A stretch of 64,000 nucleotides of DNA. It comes from Streptomyces tsukubensis. Its GTDB lineage: Bacteria > Actinomycetota > Actinomycetes > Streptomycetales > Streptomycetaceae. Location of the stretch: positions 2,790,001-2,854,000 of the forward strand of contig NZ_CP045178.1 in NCBI RefSeq assembly GCF_009296025.1, read 5' to 3'. The notes beneath the pieces were generated by a model, which was not told the DNA's origin, searched no databases, and worked only from the letters and a program-made list of their open reading frames with translations. Below, in pieces: positions 36,101 to 45,975 of the stretch; the first letter of the stretch is position 1; the number at the start of each line of letters is the position of its first letter. A program made the position numbers and the translations under genes.

Positions 36101-39100
36101 GGTGTCGCCGAGGGCGGCGATCCGCTCCTCTCCGCTCAGGAAGGGGAGGTCGGTGAAGGGCTGTTCCGGCTCGTTCACCATCGCCGTCAGCAGGGCGCTG
36201 AAGTGGCCGGCGAAACGCTCGGCGGTACGGCGGTCGAAGAGGTCCTCGTCGTACTCCAGCTCGCCCGCGATGCCCGCCGGTCGGCCCTGGGCGTCGTGGC
36301 GTTCGGCGAGGTCCCAGGTCAGGTCGAACTTGGCCCCGAACCGACCGGCCTCGGCGTCGTGCCTGACGGTGAGGCCGGTGAGTTCGGCGCGGGGGGCGGG
36401 TGCGTTGTTCAGGCCGAGCATCACCTGGAAGAGCGGGTGCCTCGCACGCGACCGGGAGGGCCGCACCTCTTCCACTACGCGTTCGAAGGGCAGATCCTGG
36501 TGGGCGTAGGCGGCGAGGTCGGTCTCCTTCACCCGGGCCAGCAGTTCGCGGAGGGACGGGTCGCCGGAGGTGTCGGCGCGCAGGACAAGGGTGTTGACGA
36601 AGAAGCCGACCATGTCGGCGAGGGACGCGTCGGAACGGCCCGCGACCGGCGTGCCGATGGCGATGTCGTCACCCGCGCCCAGCCTGGTCATCAGCGCGGC
36701 GAGCGACGCGTGCAGCACCATGAAGGTGGTCGCCCCGCGCGCGGCCGCCAGGCGTACCAGCGCCTCGTGGCAGGAGCTGTCGATCCGCAGCGGTACGGTC
36801 CCGCCCCTGCCGGAGTGGACGGCGGGGCGCGGACGGTCGACGGGGAAGGTCACCTCGGGCGGCAGACCGTGGAGGGCGGCGGACCAGTGTGCGGCCTGGC
36901 GCGCGGCGAGACTGTCCGCGTCCCCGGCGTCGCCGAGCAACTCCCGCTGCCACAGAGCGTAGTCGGCGTACTGGACGGGGAGCGGATCCCAGCTCGGGGC
37001 GCCCGTGTCGCGGGGGGTCGTGTCGCTGGGGGTCGCATCGCCGGGGGCCGCGTGGAGGCGGGCCATCTCACCAGGGGCCGCCCCGCCGGGAGCCGCATCG
37101 ATGCGGGCCGTCTCACCATGGGCCGTATCGCCGGGAGCCGCCCCGCCAGGAGCCGCATGGAGGCGGGCCGTCTCACCATGGGCCGTATCGCCGGGAGCCG
37201 CCCCGCCAGGAGCCGCATGGAGGCGGGCCGCATCGCCGGGGGCCGTGTCGCCGTAGGCCCTCTCGCCATGGGCCGTGTCACCGGGGGCCGCCCCGCCAGG
37301 AGCCGCATGGAGGCGGGCCGCATCGCCGGGAGCCGTGTCGCCGTGGGCCCTCTCGCCATGGGCCGTGTCACCGGGGGCCGCTTGGAGGTGGGCCGTGTCG
37401 CCAGGGGCCGTGTCGCCAGGGGCCGTGTCGCCGGGAGCCGCCCCGCCGGGAGCCGCGTGGAGGCGGGCCGCGTCGCCAGGAGCCGCCCCGCCAGGGGCCG
37501 CGTGGTGGCGGGCCGCATAGGCGGCGGAGAGGTCCCGCATGAGCGGTGCCATTGACCAGCCGTCCGCCGCGATGTGGTGCAGCGTGAGGATGAGCAGGTG
37601 CTCCTCGGCCTCGGCCCCGTCGGTGAACAGCTGGGCGCGCAGGGGAGGTTCGGTCGCGAGGGCGAAGTCCGAGCGGTCGGGTTCCGCGCGGCCCGCCCCG
37701 GTCAGCGGCCGGGTCACGAGCCGCGGAGCCGCCTCCGCCTCGGGCAGTACGCGCTGATACGCGCCGGCCAGGTCCTCGGCGAATACCGTACGCAGAGTCT
37801 CGTGGCGGCCCACCAGATCGCGCAGCGCCGCTTCGAGGGCTCCCCGGTCGAGCTTCCCGTACAGCCGTAGCGCGAGCGGCAGATGGTAGGCGGCGCCCGC
37901 CTCGCCCATCTTCTCCAGCAGCCACAGGCGGTGCTGCGCCGGGGAGAGGGGCACCCGCGCCGGGCGGGGGACGATCGCCTTGACCTCGGGGCGGTCGGCC
38001 GAGGGGACCGGCGCGGCCGTGCCGAGGGCGGTGGCCAGTCCTGCCGGGGTCGGATGGTCGAACAGCAGCCGGATGGAGAGCCCGGCGGCGGACCGGTCCC
38101 TGACCAGGGCGACGAGCCGCGTGGCCAGCAGGGAGTGGCCTCCGAGCAGGAAGAAGTTGTCGTCGCGGCCGACGCGGGGCAGCCCGAGGCACTGGGCGAA
38201 CGCCCCGCACAGCAGCTCCTCCAAGGCCGTGCGGGGCGGTGCGTAGCCGTCCGTCGGGACGGGTGCCGCGACGGGCAGCCGGGCTGTGTCGAGCTTGCCG
38301 TTGGGGGTGAGAGGGAGCCGGTCCACCACGGCGTACACGCTCGGCACCATGTGTTCCGGCAGGAGCGCGGTGAGGGCGGCCTGAATCGCGCGCGGGTCGG
38401 TGAGCGGGTCGGTCGGCCCGGGGACCGGTGCCTCGCTCAAGGCACGTGCGGAAACCTCTGCCTCGCCCAAGGCGCGTGCACTGACCGGTGTCCCGTTCAG
38501 GGCGCGTGTGGTGACCAGATACGCGGCCAGGCGCTCCGGGCCCTCTGCCTGCCCGGTGAGGACGACGGCGGCCTCCTCGATCCCGGGCAGGGACCGCAGC
38601 GCCGACTCGACCTCCCCCGTCTCCACGCGGTGGCCCCGGATCTTGACCTGGCTGTCGCCGCGCCCGAGGAATTCCAGCGCCCCGCCGCCGTCCCAGCGCA
38701 CGAGGTCACCTGTGCGGTACATCCGGCCGCCGGGCGTCCCGAAGGGATCGGGCAGGAAGCGCTCGGCGGTGAGGCCGGGCCGTCCCGCGTATCCGCGTGC
38801 GACCCCTTCGCCCGACAGGTAGAGCTCGCCCTGGCTGCCGACGGGCGCGGGGTGCAGCGCCCCGTCGAGCACATAGGCCCGCGCCCCCGCGACCGGGCGC
38901 CCGATGACGGGCTCCGTGCCGGTGACCCGGGTGGTGACGGCGTCGACCGTCGCCTCGGTCGGGCCGTAGAAGTTGAAGACGAGCAGGTCGCTGTGGCCGG
39001 CGAGTTCGCCCCACAGCGCGTCGTTGACGGCCTCGCCGCCGAGCGCGATGACGCGCGGGCGGCGCGCGGAGGGCGCGAGGAGTCCGGCGGTCATCAACTG

Positions 39101-41320
39101 TCCGAGGAAGGTGGGGGTGGTCTCGATGGCGTCGATGCGCTCTTCCCTCAGGAAGCCGACCAGGGCCTCTGGATCGCGGCGCGTGTCGTCGTCCACGATG
39201 TGCAGTTCGTGTCCCGCGACCATCCACAGGACGGGATCCAGGGAGGCGTCGAAGGATGTCGCCGCGGTCAGCGCCACCCGCAGGCGGCGTCCGAGTGCCT
39301 CTTCCGCGAGGGTGTACGCCTCGCGCCTGTGGTGATCGAGGAGATTGGCGAGCGAGCGGTGCTCGACGACCACACCCTTGGGCCGTCCTGTGGAGCCGGA
39401 GGTGTAGATGACGTACGCGGGGTCCTGCGGGGAGGGACCGGGCCGGGCGGCGCCCACCCCCGGTTCCGTGGCCGGGTCGTCGTCGGGTTCTGTGGCCGGT
39501 GTGCCGGGGCCGGCCGGCGTGTTCGGGGTGGTGGCCTCGGCCCTGGGCACGATCAGCGGCAGTCTGCCGCCCGCGTCCGTCACGGCTGCCGTCGCCCGGG
39601 TCGCCACCAGCGCCACCGGCCGGCTGTCGCTCAGCAGGTACGAGACGCGTTCTGCCGGGTACGAGGGGTCGATCGGCAGATACGCGGCGCCGCTCCGCAT
39701 GACGGCGAGCATCGCCACCACGAGATCGACGGAGCGGGGCAGTCCGACCGCGACACGGCTGCCGGGGCCCGCGCCGTGCGCGGTGAGTTCCGCCGCGAGG
39801 GCGGCGACCCGGCTGTCGAGTTCCGCGAAAGTCAGACGGGTCCCGCCGCACACGACCGCCGTTTCCCCGGGCGTCCGCAGCGTCTGACCGGCCAACCGCT
39901 CGGGGAGCGTGGCGGGGGCTCCCGGGGTGGTGGCCGCCGGCCGCTCCCCCACACCGAGACCGATGGCCCGGCGTCCCTCCTCGTCGCCGACGAGGGGCAG
40001 GGACCCGACCGGGCACGCCGGGTCCTCGGCGAACGCGTCCAGCAGACGGCAGAGGCGCTCGTGGTGACGGTCCAGTCCGTCCTGCGTGTGCAGGGCGGGG
40101 TTGCCGAGGAGGTCGATCCGCAGCGCGCCGTCCGGGTGGGACGCGTGGACGGCGACGGCCAGGTCTTCGACGGGGCCGACCGAGAGGTTGTGCAGGGTGG
40201 CGGGGTTCCCGCCGAAGTGCAGATCCTCGGTGGACGGGAGGATGTTGACGGCGGGCCCCGCCACGGCAGTCCTCGCACCGGTGAATCCCTGATCGTGGCG
40301 CAGGCTCTCCGACGGGTACCGCTGGTGCTTGAGTACCTTCCTGGCCTGCGCGGAGGCCTGTTTCGCCACGTCGGCCACCCGGTCGGACGGGGATATCGCG
40401 AGCCGCAGTGGCAGGACGTTGGACAGCATGGCGGGGGTTTCGCGGGCGGCGGCGGTGCGGCGGCCGGTGACGGGCAGCCCGAGGACCACTTCGCCGACCC
40501 CCCGGCTGCGGTGCAGATAGACGCCCATGGCGGCCATGAAGAAGGTGGGCCAGGCCACGCCCGCTTCCTTGGCGGCGGCGCGCAGGCGTGCGCTCCTTCC
40601 GGCGTCGAACTCCGCGCGGGCTGCGAGGGATCCGTGGCCGGGGGTGCCCGGCGCCCCGTCGCCGAGGCCGGTCGGCGCGGGGGCGTCCGCGAGGTGACCC
40701 GACCAGAAACGGCGGTCGGCGTCGTACGTCTCCGACGCCCGGTAGGCGCTCTCCTCCTCCAGCACGGGGCCGAGCGGCAGGAGGCGCGTGGGCGCGGGCC
40801 CGTCGGGCGAGGACACCAGCCGCGTGTAGACCTCGGCGATCCTGGCGACGATCAGTACGGCGCCGTAGCCGTCCACGGCGAGGTGGTGCACCTGCTGGTG
40901 GAAGAGGTGCCGGTCGTGGGCGAGCCGGTAGAGCCGCATGCCGACGAGGGGCCCCGTCCGTGGGTCGGCGGGGCGCGCCAGCTCCGCCTCCATCGCCCGC
41001 ACGGCTTCGCGGTAAGGGTCCTGGTGGCCCGTCAGGTCGATCAGGGGGACGTCGACGCCGTACTCACCGGCACGGTGCACCTCCTGACGGGGAACGCCCT
41101 CGCGCTCCGTGAAGGTCACCCGCAGCGCCTCGGTCTCCGCGCTCACCTGGCGGACGGCCGCGGCCAGCGCGTCGGGGTCCATCGTCCCGCGCACCTCCGC
41201 GTACTGGGCGATGTTGTACGCCGGACTGGCGGGATCCAGTTTCTGCGCGAACCACAGCCCCCGCTGAGCGGATGTCAGAGGAAGGGTTGTCGCCGGGGCG
41301 TCGGTTCGAGCTTCGGTCAT
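30098..41320 (-). CDS. Three-module non-ribosomal peptide synthetase with C-terminal thioesterase
   Basis: 3740 residues from the ATG at 41320 (AAAGGTGA upstream); the frame opens to 41875 but that part is basic nonsense. Order: C1 (HHLAVDG ~145), A1 ([11 protein letters not shown] ~635), T1 (LGGHSLL ~1060), C2 (HHIAADG ~1250), A2 (~1910), T2 (~2320), C3 (~2505), A3 (~3010), T3 (~3400), TE (GWSFGG ~3537). No epimerase, methylation or cyclase domain. C1 begins [20 protein letters not shown] and resembles the EntF-type condensation domain that receives an aryl-acid; the TE is also EntF-like. All three A domains share FDAS(L/W)DP, E-T-T-P and YGPTEATVD, so they may select the same or similar residues. 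Aligning by eye to GrsA gives pocket residues close to D-A-D-E-(I/L)-L-(F/L)-V-D-K; I cannot assign the substrate. C2 carries a ~170-residue pentapeptide insertion. Confidence 0.93.
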   Translation of the reverse strand: MTEARTDAPATTLPLTSAQRGLWFAQKLDPASPAYNIAQYAEVRGTMDPDALAAAVRQVSAETEALRVTFTEREGVPRQEVHRAGEYGVDVPLIDLTGHQDPYREAVRAMEAELARPADPRTGPLVGMRLYRLAHDRHLFHQQVHHLAVDGYGAVLIVARIAEVYTRLVSSPDGPAPTRLLPLGPVLEEESAYRASETYDADRRFWSGHLADAPAPTGLGDGAPGTPGHGSLAARAEFDAGRSARLRAAAKEAGVAWPTFFMAAMGVYLHRSRGVGEVVLGLPVTGRRTAAARETPAMLSNVLPLRLAISPSDRVADVAKQASAQARKVLKHQRYPSESLRHDQGFTGARTAVAGPAVNILPSTEDLHFGGNPATLHNLSVGPVEDLAVAVHASHPDGALRIDLLGNPALHTQDGLDRHHERLCRLLDAFAEDPACPVGSLPLVGDEEGRRAIGLGVGERPAATTPGAPATLPERLAGQTLRTPGETAVVCGGTRLTFAELDSRVAALAAELTAHGAGPGSRVAVGLPRSVDLVVAMLAVMRSGAAYLPIDPSYPAERVSYLLSDSRPVALVATRATAAVTDAGGRLPLIVPRAEATTPNTPAGPGTPATEPDDDPATEPGVGAARPGPSPQDPAYVIYTSGSTGRPKGVVVEHRSLANLLDHHRREAYTLAEEALGRRLRVALTAATSFDASLDPVLWMVAGHELHIVDDDTRRDPEALVGFLREERIDAIETTPTFLGQLMTAGLLAPSARRPRVIALGGEAVNDALWGELAGHSDLLVFNFYGPTEATVDAVTTRVTGTEPVIGRPVAGARAYVLDGALHPAPVGSQGELYLSGEGVARGYAGRPGLTAERFLPDPFGTPGGRMYRTGDLVRWDGGGALEFLGRGDSQVKIRGHRVETGEVESALRSLPGIEEAAVVLTGQAEGPERLAAYLVTTRALNGTPVSARALGEAEVSARALSEAPVPGPTDPLTDPRAIQAALTALLPEHMVPSVYAVVDRLPLTPNGKLDTARLPVAAPVPTDGYAPPRTALEELLCGAFAQCLGLPRVGRDDNFFLLGGHSLLATRLVALVRDRSAAGLSIRLLFDHPTPAGLATALGTAAPVPSADRPEVKAIVPRPARVPLSPAQHRLWLLEKMGEAGAAYHLPLALRLYGKLDRGALEAALRDLVGRHETLRTVFAEDLAGAYQRVLPEAEAAPRLVTRPLTGAGRAEPDRSDFALATEPPLRAQLFTDGAEAEEHLLILTLHHIAADGWSMAPLMRDLSAAYAARHHAAPGGAAPGDAARLHAAPGGAAPGDTAPGDTAPGDTAHLQAAPGDTAHGERAHGDTAPGDAARLHAAPGGAAPGDTAHGERAYGDTAPGDAARLHAAPGGAAPGDTAHGETARLHAAPGGAAPGDTAHGETARIDAAPGGAAPGEMARLHAAPGDATPSDTTPRDTGAPSWDPLPVQYADYALWQRELLGDAGDADSLAARQAAHWSAALHGLPPEVTFPVDRPRPAVHSGRGGTVPLRIDSSCHEALVRLAAARGATTFMVLHASLAALMTRLGAGDDIAIGTPVAGRSDASLADMVGFFVNTLVLRADTSGDPSLRELLARVKETDLAAYAHQDLPFERVVEEVRPSRSRARHPLFQVMLGLNNAPAPRAELTGLTVRHDAEAGRFGAKFDLTWDLAERHDAQGRPAGIAGELEYDEDLFDRRTAERFAGHFSALLTAMVNEPEQPFTDLPFLSGEERIAALGDTEEPRPAPTAQALLTAPGPEGPDWTVTDIFTSRASATPGRTAVVDADGPMTFGELLARSESLARVLAGAGVGRGDRVAVALPRERSYVVALLAVARAGAVYVPLDPSHPRARNELILETATPRLLLTARATESALPDTAHRRLRVDDPAGGPAGEGPRPEPPRPSDEAYVLFTSGSTGRPKGVVVEHRSLASLFLSHRERLMGPAEAGNNGRPLRVALTAATTFDASWDPLLWMIAGHELHLVDDATRRDPEALTALLHQRAVDVVETTPSFLEQLRACGLFAPGRPRPRVLALGGEAVNDALWDELAALRDVTVWNLYGPTEATVDSVMGRLTPGTRPHLGRAVAGTRARVLDARFQPVAAGASGELYLTGRGLARGYEGATGTTAARFLPDPYGVPGARMYRTGDLVRRRGGRLEFVGRADGQIKVRGFRVETGEIEAALLRHADVAQAAVSVREDISGAGRLLAWVVACDGQRLSPRTLRAYAAERLPAYMVPSSVLAVERLPLTVHGKVDFDALPRHTPAGGDDGGGERLGEKSPAGDARGGDAPRSAREEILCALFAESLGLGQVARDDDFFDLGGHSLLALHVIGRVRGAFGVELPVRTLFEATTPAALAERLDEAGAARPALRRQPRPALPPLSPAQRRLWFLHGLDPADPAYHIPVAVRLTGALDHEALRGALADVVARHESLRTLIGESGDEPYQAVLDPGDARPEMPVTPVAEAELDEALRTAATRGFDLAAGIPLRAELFALAPDHHVLLLTAHHIAADGWSMGPLSQDLAGAYAARAVGRAPNWPPLPVQYTDYTLWQRALLGTPDEPDSVAARQLAYWTERMKDAPEETVLPTDRPRPQRSTGRGGSVGVGLGAETARAVTALAKATATSTFMVLHTALAALLGRIGPDDDITIGTPVAGRTDEALDGLVGFFVNSLPLRVRTDGAPTFRELLARVKETDLAAYAHQDLPFERLVEEVRPTRSLTRHPLFQIMLTLNNTRAPRLDLPGLHATMTGVATGGAKFDLSFSFSEEPGSGAPGRGEAGTGGTATEPGGLAGTLEFARDLFDDATALRLADWFRRLVAGAVAAPDTPVSDLSLLAPAEEHRLLTLGEGCPPPGTAGPGHTVLDRFAATVAHARSGDIAVTAPDGRLSFPELDARSDRVAALITSAGVPSGAPVAVLLPRSTESVAALLGVLKAGAVYAPVDESLPDARVEAVLEDARPHLVLTTRATQDRVPAAHPRLALDAPTHYQEAGPHTRTVLGSRPAPAPGDPAYLIHTSGSTGRPKGVLVGHGSLARLLDHHRQHVFTPAVREAGGRRLAVALTTALSFDASWDPLLWMFDGHELHLPDDLTRRDPEALAQYVRDHRLDVLETTPTHAEQLLEAGLLREGAHTPAVLILGGEAVPGALWTRLRKAGGPRCWNFYGPTEATVDTLEADLATSERPVLGAPVTGTRVRILDPGLRPAPVGVDGDLYLAGDSLAIGYHGRPGETAARFLPDPYGPRGSRMYRTGDRARRAPDGAVEFTGRSDSQVKIRGFRVEPQEIAAVLEEHPWADRVAVVAHGDGPSARLVAHVVPDAHARADDVPEALRAYAAHRLPAYMVPSGWTTLEHLPLTAHGKLDRAALPVPPAQTRRVEAGRGARNPREDVLRTLFAEALGLEQVAIDDDFFRLGGHSLLATRLIGRIRSALGVEVSIRTLFEAPTVAGLATRLTDPSDDDPLSTLLPLRAAGGLPPLFCVHPAGGLAWSYAGLLPHLDSDQPLYGLQTPNLDGVSPFPDSIESMAATYVARLREVQPHGPYRLLGWSFGGNVVQEMAVQLQEAGETVALLAILDAFPLAPLDDLDSADRDTVFRALLTNLGVDPGTLGRSAAVDAVAARDEFRRVGSPLGALEPATIDAMVDNFSGQARLMRSYTPRTFHGPVLFFTATEGRPADVFARGLWEPYITGPVENHDVACAHARMMQPSARERIGPVLDAALRALDDSAPTSHISPRAAAPGAHSPTQGDPS
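37011..37525 (-). repeat. 15-bp minisatellite inside NRPS condensation domain 2
   Basis: About 34 tandem 15-bp units encode pentapeptides such as [25 protein letters not shown] and TARLH in the NRPS frame (residues ~1265-1435). They lie after [20 protein letters not shown] and before [12 protein letters not shown], where C domains normally have only a short loop. Higher-order units of 60-75 bp recur within the array. The frame is intact. Confidence 0.95.
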
Positions 41321-41650
41321 GCCTGGGTCACCTTTGCGCTGGTCCGGAACAGTGACGGGGGACAACCCGCCGCAAGTGCGCTGCCAATGGGTATTCGGAG
41401 GGATCGAACCGACGGATTGCCCATGTGAGCCAAGCCACGCCAGAACGGACACATCCCCCGCCCTCCCCGGCCGTCCCCGCGCCCTCTCGGGGGCCTTGCG
41501 GCTCCGGCAGGAACGCCCGTCACTTCGGGGAGATCCACGGCGCGTCGCGGAGTGGCACCAGGCCACTGGTGGGACGGCTACGAACCACTCAGGAAAACCG
41601 GCAACCATCGGTGCGGCGCGTTTCCCGCCGTACGAGACTGGAGAGTTCCC
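41321..41650. promoter_or_regulatory. Divergent region between NRPS and secreted-protein gene
   Basis: 330 bp between the NRPS start (minus) and the plus-strand secreted-protein start, where promoters for both are expected. I see no gene and no clear operator. Confidence 0.35.
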
Positions 41651-42061
41651 ATGACGATTCCCGTGTCTGTCACACGCCTCGCCACCGCCGCGGTGGCCGC
41701 CGGGGCCCTGCTGATGTCGGTGTCGACCGGGGCCATGGCCTCGGCGGGTCCGCGTTCCGCGGAACGGACGACGGATGCGATATCCGCCGCGACACAGCAG
41801 CACGCCGCGACACAGCAGCACTCCGCGACACGGCAGCACTCCGCGACGCCGCTGCCTCGGGACGAAGCCCGACAACAGAATCGGGCCGGGCTCGTCTCCT
41901 CCGTCTACCGCGGGGTCCAGGGCGGCAACCTGTGCCTGTTGTCCCGCTGCGCTGTCGGGGATGGCTCGGGGGCGGGCACTTCCGGATCGGGCACATCGGG
42001 CACGAGCCTCACGCAGGGCGCCAACATCTGTCTCCTCGCCGTCTGCACGGTCCGGCCCTGA
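41651..42061 (+). CDS. Small secreted protein with duplicated CLLxxC motif
   Basis: 136 residues from the ATG at 41651 with GGAG 8 nt upstream. Residues 1-31 are a signal peptide (VTRLATAAVAAGALLMSVST, then AMA-SA). The middle has short QQHSAT-type repeats. The C-terminal ~50 residues carry two copies of a hydrophobic Cys motif: GGNLCLLSRCAV and GANICLLAVCTV, separated by a Gly/Ser/Thr linker. I do not recognise the family. It is divergent from the NRPS; a link to that locus is not shown. Confidence 0.75.
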   Translation: MTIPVSVTRLATAAVAAGALLMSVSTGAMASAGPRSAERTTDAISAATQQHAATQQHSATRQHSATPLPRDEARQQNRAGLVSSVYRGVQGGNLCLLSRCAVGDGSGAGTSGSGTSGTSLTQGANICLLAVCTVRP

Positions 42062-42143
42062 GGTGAGGAGGGACGGGGCGAGGGGGGACGGGGCCGAGGA
42101 GGGACGGAGGGCGGCCGCACGAGCGGGGGCTTACCGTGGCTGA

Positions 42144-43505
42144 ATGGCAGCGAGTACGCAGAAACGGCAGTGCCATCGTGATCTGTGGGCGGTCGCCGCC
42201 GCGGCGGCTCTCTTCGCCCTGGCTGCCGTCGTGGGGACCTTCCTCAACCGGGACGGGGGGAAACTCCGGCTGCACTGGCCGCCGCTGTACGCGGACTGGA
42301 TGCCGCACGTCGGCCCCGGCACCGTGGCGGCGCCCGCCGTCGCCGTACTGGTGGTGGGGTACGGGCCCTCGCTCGCCCGGCGGCTGCCCTGGCGGGCCCT
42401 GGTGCCCACCGTATGGGCGGCGGCGCTGGCCTGGACGGTGTCACTGGCGCTCGTGGACGGCTGGAGCCGAGGTATCACGCGACGGCTGACCACCGCGATG
42501 GAGTATCTCCAGTCCGTGGGTGACGTGCACAGCGTCCATGCCACGCTGCGGGGTTTCACCGACCACATTCTGGTGGGCTCCCCCGACATCTGGCCGGCCC
42601 ATGTGTCGGGTCACCCGCCTGCCGCGCTGCTCACCTTCGTCCTGCTGGACCGGGTCGGCCTCGGGGGCGGCACCTGGGCGGCCGTGTGGTGCCTCGTCGT
42701 CGGAACCTCCTTCGCTGCCGCCGTGATGGTCACTCTGAGACCGCTGTGCGGGGAGGACGTGGCCCGCAGGGCTGCGCCCTTCCTGGCCCTCGCTCCCGCG
42801 GCCGTCTGGATCGGTGTCAGCGCGGACGGCTACTTCGCGGGAGTGGCCGCGTGGTCCATCGCGCTGCTGGCCGTCTCCGCTGCCCGCACCACTCGGGTGC
42901 CGCGCCTCGCCGCTGTCGGCTCAGGGCTGCTGCTTGGGCTGACGTTCTATCTCTCGTACGGGCTGGTGGTCTTCGTGGTGCTGGCCGCCGCCGTCCTGGT
43001 GATCGCCCGTACGGGCCGGCCCGTCCCGTGGGTGGTTCTCGGCATCGTGCCCTGGGTGATCGCCTTCACCGCGGCCGGGTTCTGGTGGCTGGACGGCTAC
43101 CGCACCCTCCACGAACGCTATTACCAGGGGGCGGCCAAGATCCGCCCGTTCAGTTACTTCATCTGGGCCAACCTCGCCGCTCAGGTGGTGTCGCTTGGAC
43201 CGGCCGCTGTCGCGGGGTTGCGCCGGACAGCGAGTCCGTTGTGGCGGACGGTACGGAGTGCGCGCGCCGTCGCACCGGCCGGATACGGGGCGCTGGCCCT
43301 GCTGATCGCCGCCGCGTTCGGCATGCGCTTGCTGGCCGACATCTCCGGTATGAGCAAGGCGGAGACCGAACGGATCTGGCTCCCTTTCACGGTGTGGCTG
43401 TTCGCCGCCTGCGCGCTGCTGCCCCGCGGCTCCCACCGCTGGTGGCTGTCGGGGCAGGCCGCCGTCGCGCTCGTGGTCAACCACCTGTTCTTCACCGGCT
43501 GGTGA
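42144..43505 (+). CDS. Polytopic membrane protein, possibly GT-C type glycosyltransferase
   Basis: 453 residues with about 10-11 TM helices. After the first helix is a long extracytoplasmic loop; GSPDIWPAHVSGHPPAALL resembles the loop of lipid-linked-sugar mannosyltransferases, and the tail SGMSKAETERIWLPFTVWL with a conserved Glu-Arg also occurs in actinobacterial membrane glycosyltransferases. This assignment is by resemblance only. Weak RBS. It converges on the glycosyltransferase/methyltransferase genes, which fits a cell-envelope glycan pathway. Confidence 0.7.
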   Translation: MAASTQKRQCHRDLWAVAAAAALFALAAVVGTFLNRDGGKLRLHWPPLYADWMPHVGPGTVAAPAVAVLVVGYGPSLARRLPWRALVPTVWAAALAWTVSLALVDGWSRGITRRLTTAMEYLQSVGDVHSVHATLRGFTDHILVGSPDIWPAHVSGHPPAALLTFVLLDRVGLGGGTWAAVWCLVVGTSFAAAVMVTLRPLCGEDVARRAAPFLALAPAAVWIGVSADGYFAGVAAWSIALLAVSAARTTRVPRLAAVGSGLLLGLTFYLSYGLVVFVVLAAAVLVIARTGRPVPWVVLGIVPWVIAFTAAGFWWLDGYRTLHERYYQGAAKIRPFSYFIWANLAAQVVSLGPAAVAGLRRTASPLWRTVRSARAVAPAGYGALALLIAAAFGMRLLADISGMSKAETERIWLPFTVWLFAACALLPRGSHRWWLSGQAAVALVVNHLFFTGW

Positions 43506-43562
43506 CCCGGGTCGTGCACCGGCCTGTGGCCCCGACCACGCGGACGAGGCGCCGTCACCCGT

Positions 43563-43630
43563 AGGGGTCCTCGCAAGATGGGTGCCCGAGCCGCGGGGGC
43601 TGGTCGGACTCCCCTGTCGCAAGGACCCCT
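43563..43630. mobile_element. 68-bp relic with terminal inverted repeats like the element at 53715
   Basis: The left end (43563 onward) matches the right end of the 53715-54171 element in inverted orientation at nearly every position over about 40 bp. The other end (43617-43630) is the inverted copy TCGCAAGGACCCCT. Only ~30 bp separate the ends, so this is an internally deleted copy sitting between two convergent genes, where the paired ends could also act as a terminator hairpin. Confidence 0.6.
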
Positions 43631-43637
43631 CAACGGT

Positions 43638-44336
43638 TCAGTGGTCCTGTCGCCGTAGCTCCAGGAAGTGCCGCTCACCCACGGACCAGGGCTCCAACGG
43701 GGTCCAGCCGGTGGCCGTCGCCATGCGGCTCAGCGCGTGGCAGCCGATGCGCGCCCAGGGGAAGGGTGCCCCCGCGTGCCCCATGCCGTCGTCGAATCGG
43801 ACCCGCACCTGCTCGTCCACGTCGGCGGAGGCGGTTTCCACCATCAGCAGTCCGCCCTCGGGATCCACGAGCCCGGCGATCCGCCGGAGAAGAGCGGGTG
43901 GATCGCCTCCGATGCCGATGTTGCCGTCCATGAGCAGGGCGCTGCGCCAGTGCCCCTCGTCCGGCAGCCGATCGAAGACGGAACGGCGCAGGGCGGAGCC
44001 CCCGACATCCTCCGTCCGTGCCACCGCCGCCGCGCTGATGTCGATGCCGAGGGCGGCGTGTCCCAGCTCCTGCAACGCGGCGACCAGCCGCCCGGGGCCG
44101 CAGCCGATGTCGAGGACGGAACCCTCGCAGCGGTGCAGGACGCTCATATCGGCCGCGTCGGCGCCCGCGCACCACCGGCCCACGTCGGTCGGCATACTGC
44201 CACCGTCGGCCCGGCGCAGAAACAGTGGTCCGCCGCCGTCACGCAGGGCATGCGCGTAGGGGTCCTCGGCGGCCGGGTCCGGGTCACCGGCGTCCAGGGG
44301 CCGTCCCGAAGCGGGGAAAGGTTCGGAGGTACTCAT
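43638..44336 (-). CDS. SAM-dependent methyltransferase
   Basis: 232 residues from the ATG at 44336, overlapping the preceding gene's stop by four bases (ATGA). Motif I is VLDIGCGPGRLVAAL, motif II GIDISAAAV, and LLMDGNIGIGGDP resembles the post-II segment of class I Rossmann methyltransferases. The substrate is unknown; the coupling to two glycosyltransferase-like genes suggests a glycan or polyprenyl-linked intermediate. Confidence 0.85.
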   Translation of the reverse strand: MSTSEPFPASGRPLDAGDPDPAAEDPYAHALRDGGGPLFLRRADGGSMPTDVGRWCAGADAADMSVLHRCEGSVLDIGCGPGRLVAALQELGHAALGIDISAAAVARTEDVGGSALRRSVFDRLPDEGHWRSALLMDGNIGIGGDPPALLRRIAGLVDPEGGLLMVETASADVDEQVRVRFDDGMGHAGAPFPWARIGCHALSRMATATGWTPLEPWSVGERHFLELRRQDH

Positions 44337-44995
44337 CGGGGCGTGGTCTTCCCCATACGGCCGAAGGCGGCGGCGAAGCGGCTTCCGGGGGCTTGGGCGG
44401 CCACTGTCCCTGCGTCGTCGGCGTCGTCGACGTCGGTCAGGGGTGGCAGGTCGTGGACGGTCAGCCCCGCATCGACCAGTCGCTCGCGCTGGACCGCTCC
44501 GGTGATGGGTGTCGACATCGGAGTGCCACGCAGGAGATCGGGGGCGGGGTCCGCGAACCCCAGGGCCCAGAAACCGCCGTCGGTGGCGGGGCCGAAGCAG
44601 GCGTCGTAGTCCCGCCAGGCGTCCTTGCCGAAGGCGGGCGCGAGAAGCTCGGGCACCATCTGCGGGGTGTCCATGCCGATGAGCACGGTGGGCCCTTCGC
44701 AGGCGGCGAACGCGGCGGCCAGCCGTTCGTCCAGCCCGCCTCCGGCCTGGGGGACGATGTCGAAACCGGGTGGCAGCCATGGCCCCGGAGCCCCTTGCAG
44801 GGCGAGCACCCGGCGGCGGGCCGGGAGTTCGAGTGCCGTGTGCAGGGTGTCGCTGAGCGCGGCCGTCGCCAGCTCCGCGGCTTCCCGTGGGGTGTAGGGC
44901 GGGGTGAGCCTGGTCTTGACCCGCCCCGGGGTGGGCTCCTTGGCGATGACGATCAGGGTGGTCCCCTGCCGTGCGCGCTTCCTCCATGTGCTCAT
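44333..44995 (-). CDS. DUF2064 / TIGR04282-type glycosyltransferase-like protein
   Basis: 220 residues with a nucleotide-sugar transferase (GT-A) fold: LIVIAKEPTPGRVKTRLTPP at the N-terminus is the hallmark of the DUF2064 family, followed by VLIGMDTPQMVPELL and GPATDGGFWALGF with the DxD-like region. It overlaps its neighbours by four bases on each side. The family is common in Streptomyces beside a family-2 glycosyltransferase; the reaction is not established. Confidence 0.85.
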   Translation of the reverse strand: MSTWRKRARQGTTLIVIAKEPTPGRVKTRLTPPYTPREAAELATAALSDTLHTALELPARRRVLALQGAPGPWLPPGFDIVPQAGGGLDERLAAAFAACEGPTVLIGMDTPQMVPELLAPAFGKDAWRDYDACFGPATDGGFWALGFADPAPDLLRGTPMSTPITGAVQRERLVDAGLTVHDLPPLTDVDDADDAGTVAAQAPGSRFAAAFGRMGKTTPR

Positions 44996-45738
44996 GAGGT
45001 GTCCGCCCTCTTGTTCTGTGCGGCCGACGGTGATTCCGCCGGGGCCGGCGGGGGCTGCCGCAGTACGGCCCGCATGTCGCGCACCGCGTGCCAGGTGCCC
45101 CGCCAGGTGCCCGTCACCTTGGATTTTCCGGTGCGCGGGAGGTAGGGGATGTCGCGCTCGCGGATCTGCCAGCCCGCGTCGGATGCGGCCACGACCATCT
45201 GTAGCGGGTAGCCGCTGCGGCGGTCCGTCAGCCGAAGGCCGAGCAGGGCTTCGCGACGCCCGGCCCGCATCGGGCCCAGATCACGCAGCCGCAGGCCGGT
45301 ACGGCGGCGCAGCAGCAGCGACAGGGCTGTGTTGCCGAGGCGCGCGTGCAGCGGCCAGGCACCGCGCTCGGCCCGCCTGCGGCCCAGGACCAGGTCCGTC
45401 TCGCGTGTGAGGACGGGCCCGGCGATGTCGGTCAGCCGCGCGGGGTCCATCGAGGCGTCGCAATCGCAGAAGCAGACGACCTCGGCGGTCGCGACCAGGA
45501 GCCCGGCGTGGCAGGCGGACCCGAACCCCTTGCGCGGCTCGGACACGACGGTGGCGCCGAGACCTCGGGCCACCTCCGCCGACGCGTCGGCTGATCCGTT
45601 GTCGACGACGATCGCCCGCCAGCCGGGCGGTACCCGCCGCAGAACCCAGGGCAGCGCCTCCTCCTCGTCCAGACAGGGGAAGATCACGTCCACCGTCGCG
45701 GGCCCCGGCCCGTATGTGCCGTTCTCCTTCACAGACAC
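44992..45738 (-). CDS. Family 2 glycosyltransferase
   Basis: 248 residues from the GTG at 45738. A GTG four codons earlier lies inside the AGGAGG sequence and is unlikely. GT2 features: VDVIFPCLDEEEALPWVLRR, AIVVDNGSADASAEVARGLG and CFCDCDASMD (DxD-type) and the later LTDRRSGYPLQMVVAASDAG. No C-terminal TM helices, so a soluble dolichyl-phosphate-mannose-synthase-like enzyme. First gene of the coupled triplet with the DUF2064 protein and the methyltransferase. Confidence 0.88.
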   Translation of the reverse strand: MSVKENGTYGPGPATVDVIFPCLDEEEALPWVLRRVPPGWRAIVVDNGSADASAEVARGLGATVVSEPRKGFGSACHAGLLVATAEVVCFCDCDASMDPARLTDIAGPVLTRETDLVLGRRRAERGAWPLHARLGNTALSLLLRRRTGLRLRDLGPMRAGRREALLGLRLTDRRSGYPLQMVVAASDAGWQIRERDIPYLPRTGKSKVTGTWRGTWHAVRDMRAVLRQPPPAPAESPSAAQNKRADTS

Positions 45739-45975
45739 ACCGCCTTTCACCTCCTACGCTCTCTCCGCCGGGCGGAGTGGGCCCGGCCGGCCGGGGCCTC
45801 GCGGCCACCGGCGGTCGCCGGGCGAGCCGGATCGAGCGGCGGCGCGGAACCCGGTTCACCTGGGGTTCGCGACGGAAGCGCGGACGGATTGGTGTCCTAC
45901 TGAATTTTTGCGGCGGATGACCCGCATGGGGCAATCGGGACGTGCGAGGCGGGTGGGGTCACGGCGCGGGAAGCC

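Noticed and set aside
37005..37542. Possible pentapeptide-repeat protein on the plus strand
   Set aside because: The array is in frame with the NRPS on the minus strand, with C-domain sequence on both sides; plus-strand frames have no start context.
37883..41428. 1181-codon plus-strand open frame opposite the NRPS
   Set aside because: It is antisense to conserved NRPS domains; at this GC content the opposite strand often stays open. Its sequence is Arg/Gly/Pro-rich and has no domain.
41321..41875. Upstream extension of the NRPS frame
   Set aside because: The extra ~185 codons are Arg/Gly-rich with no domain, and a standard C-domain start with an RBS lies at 41320.
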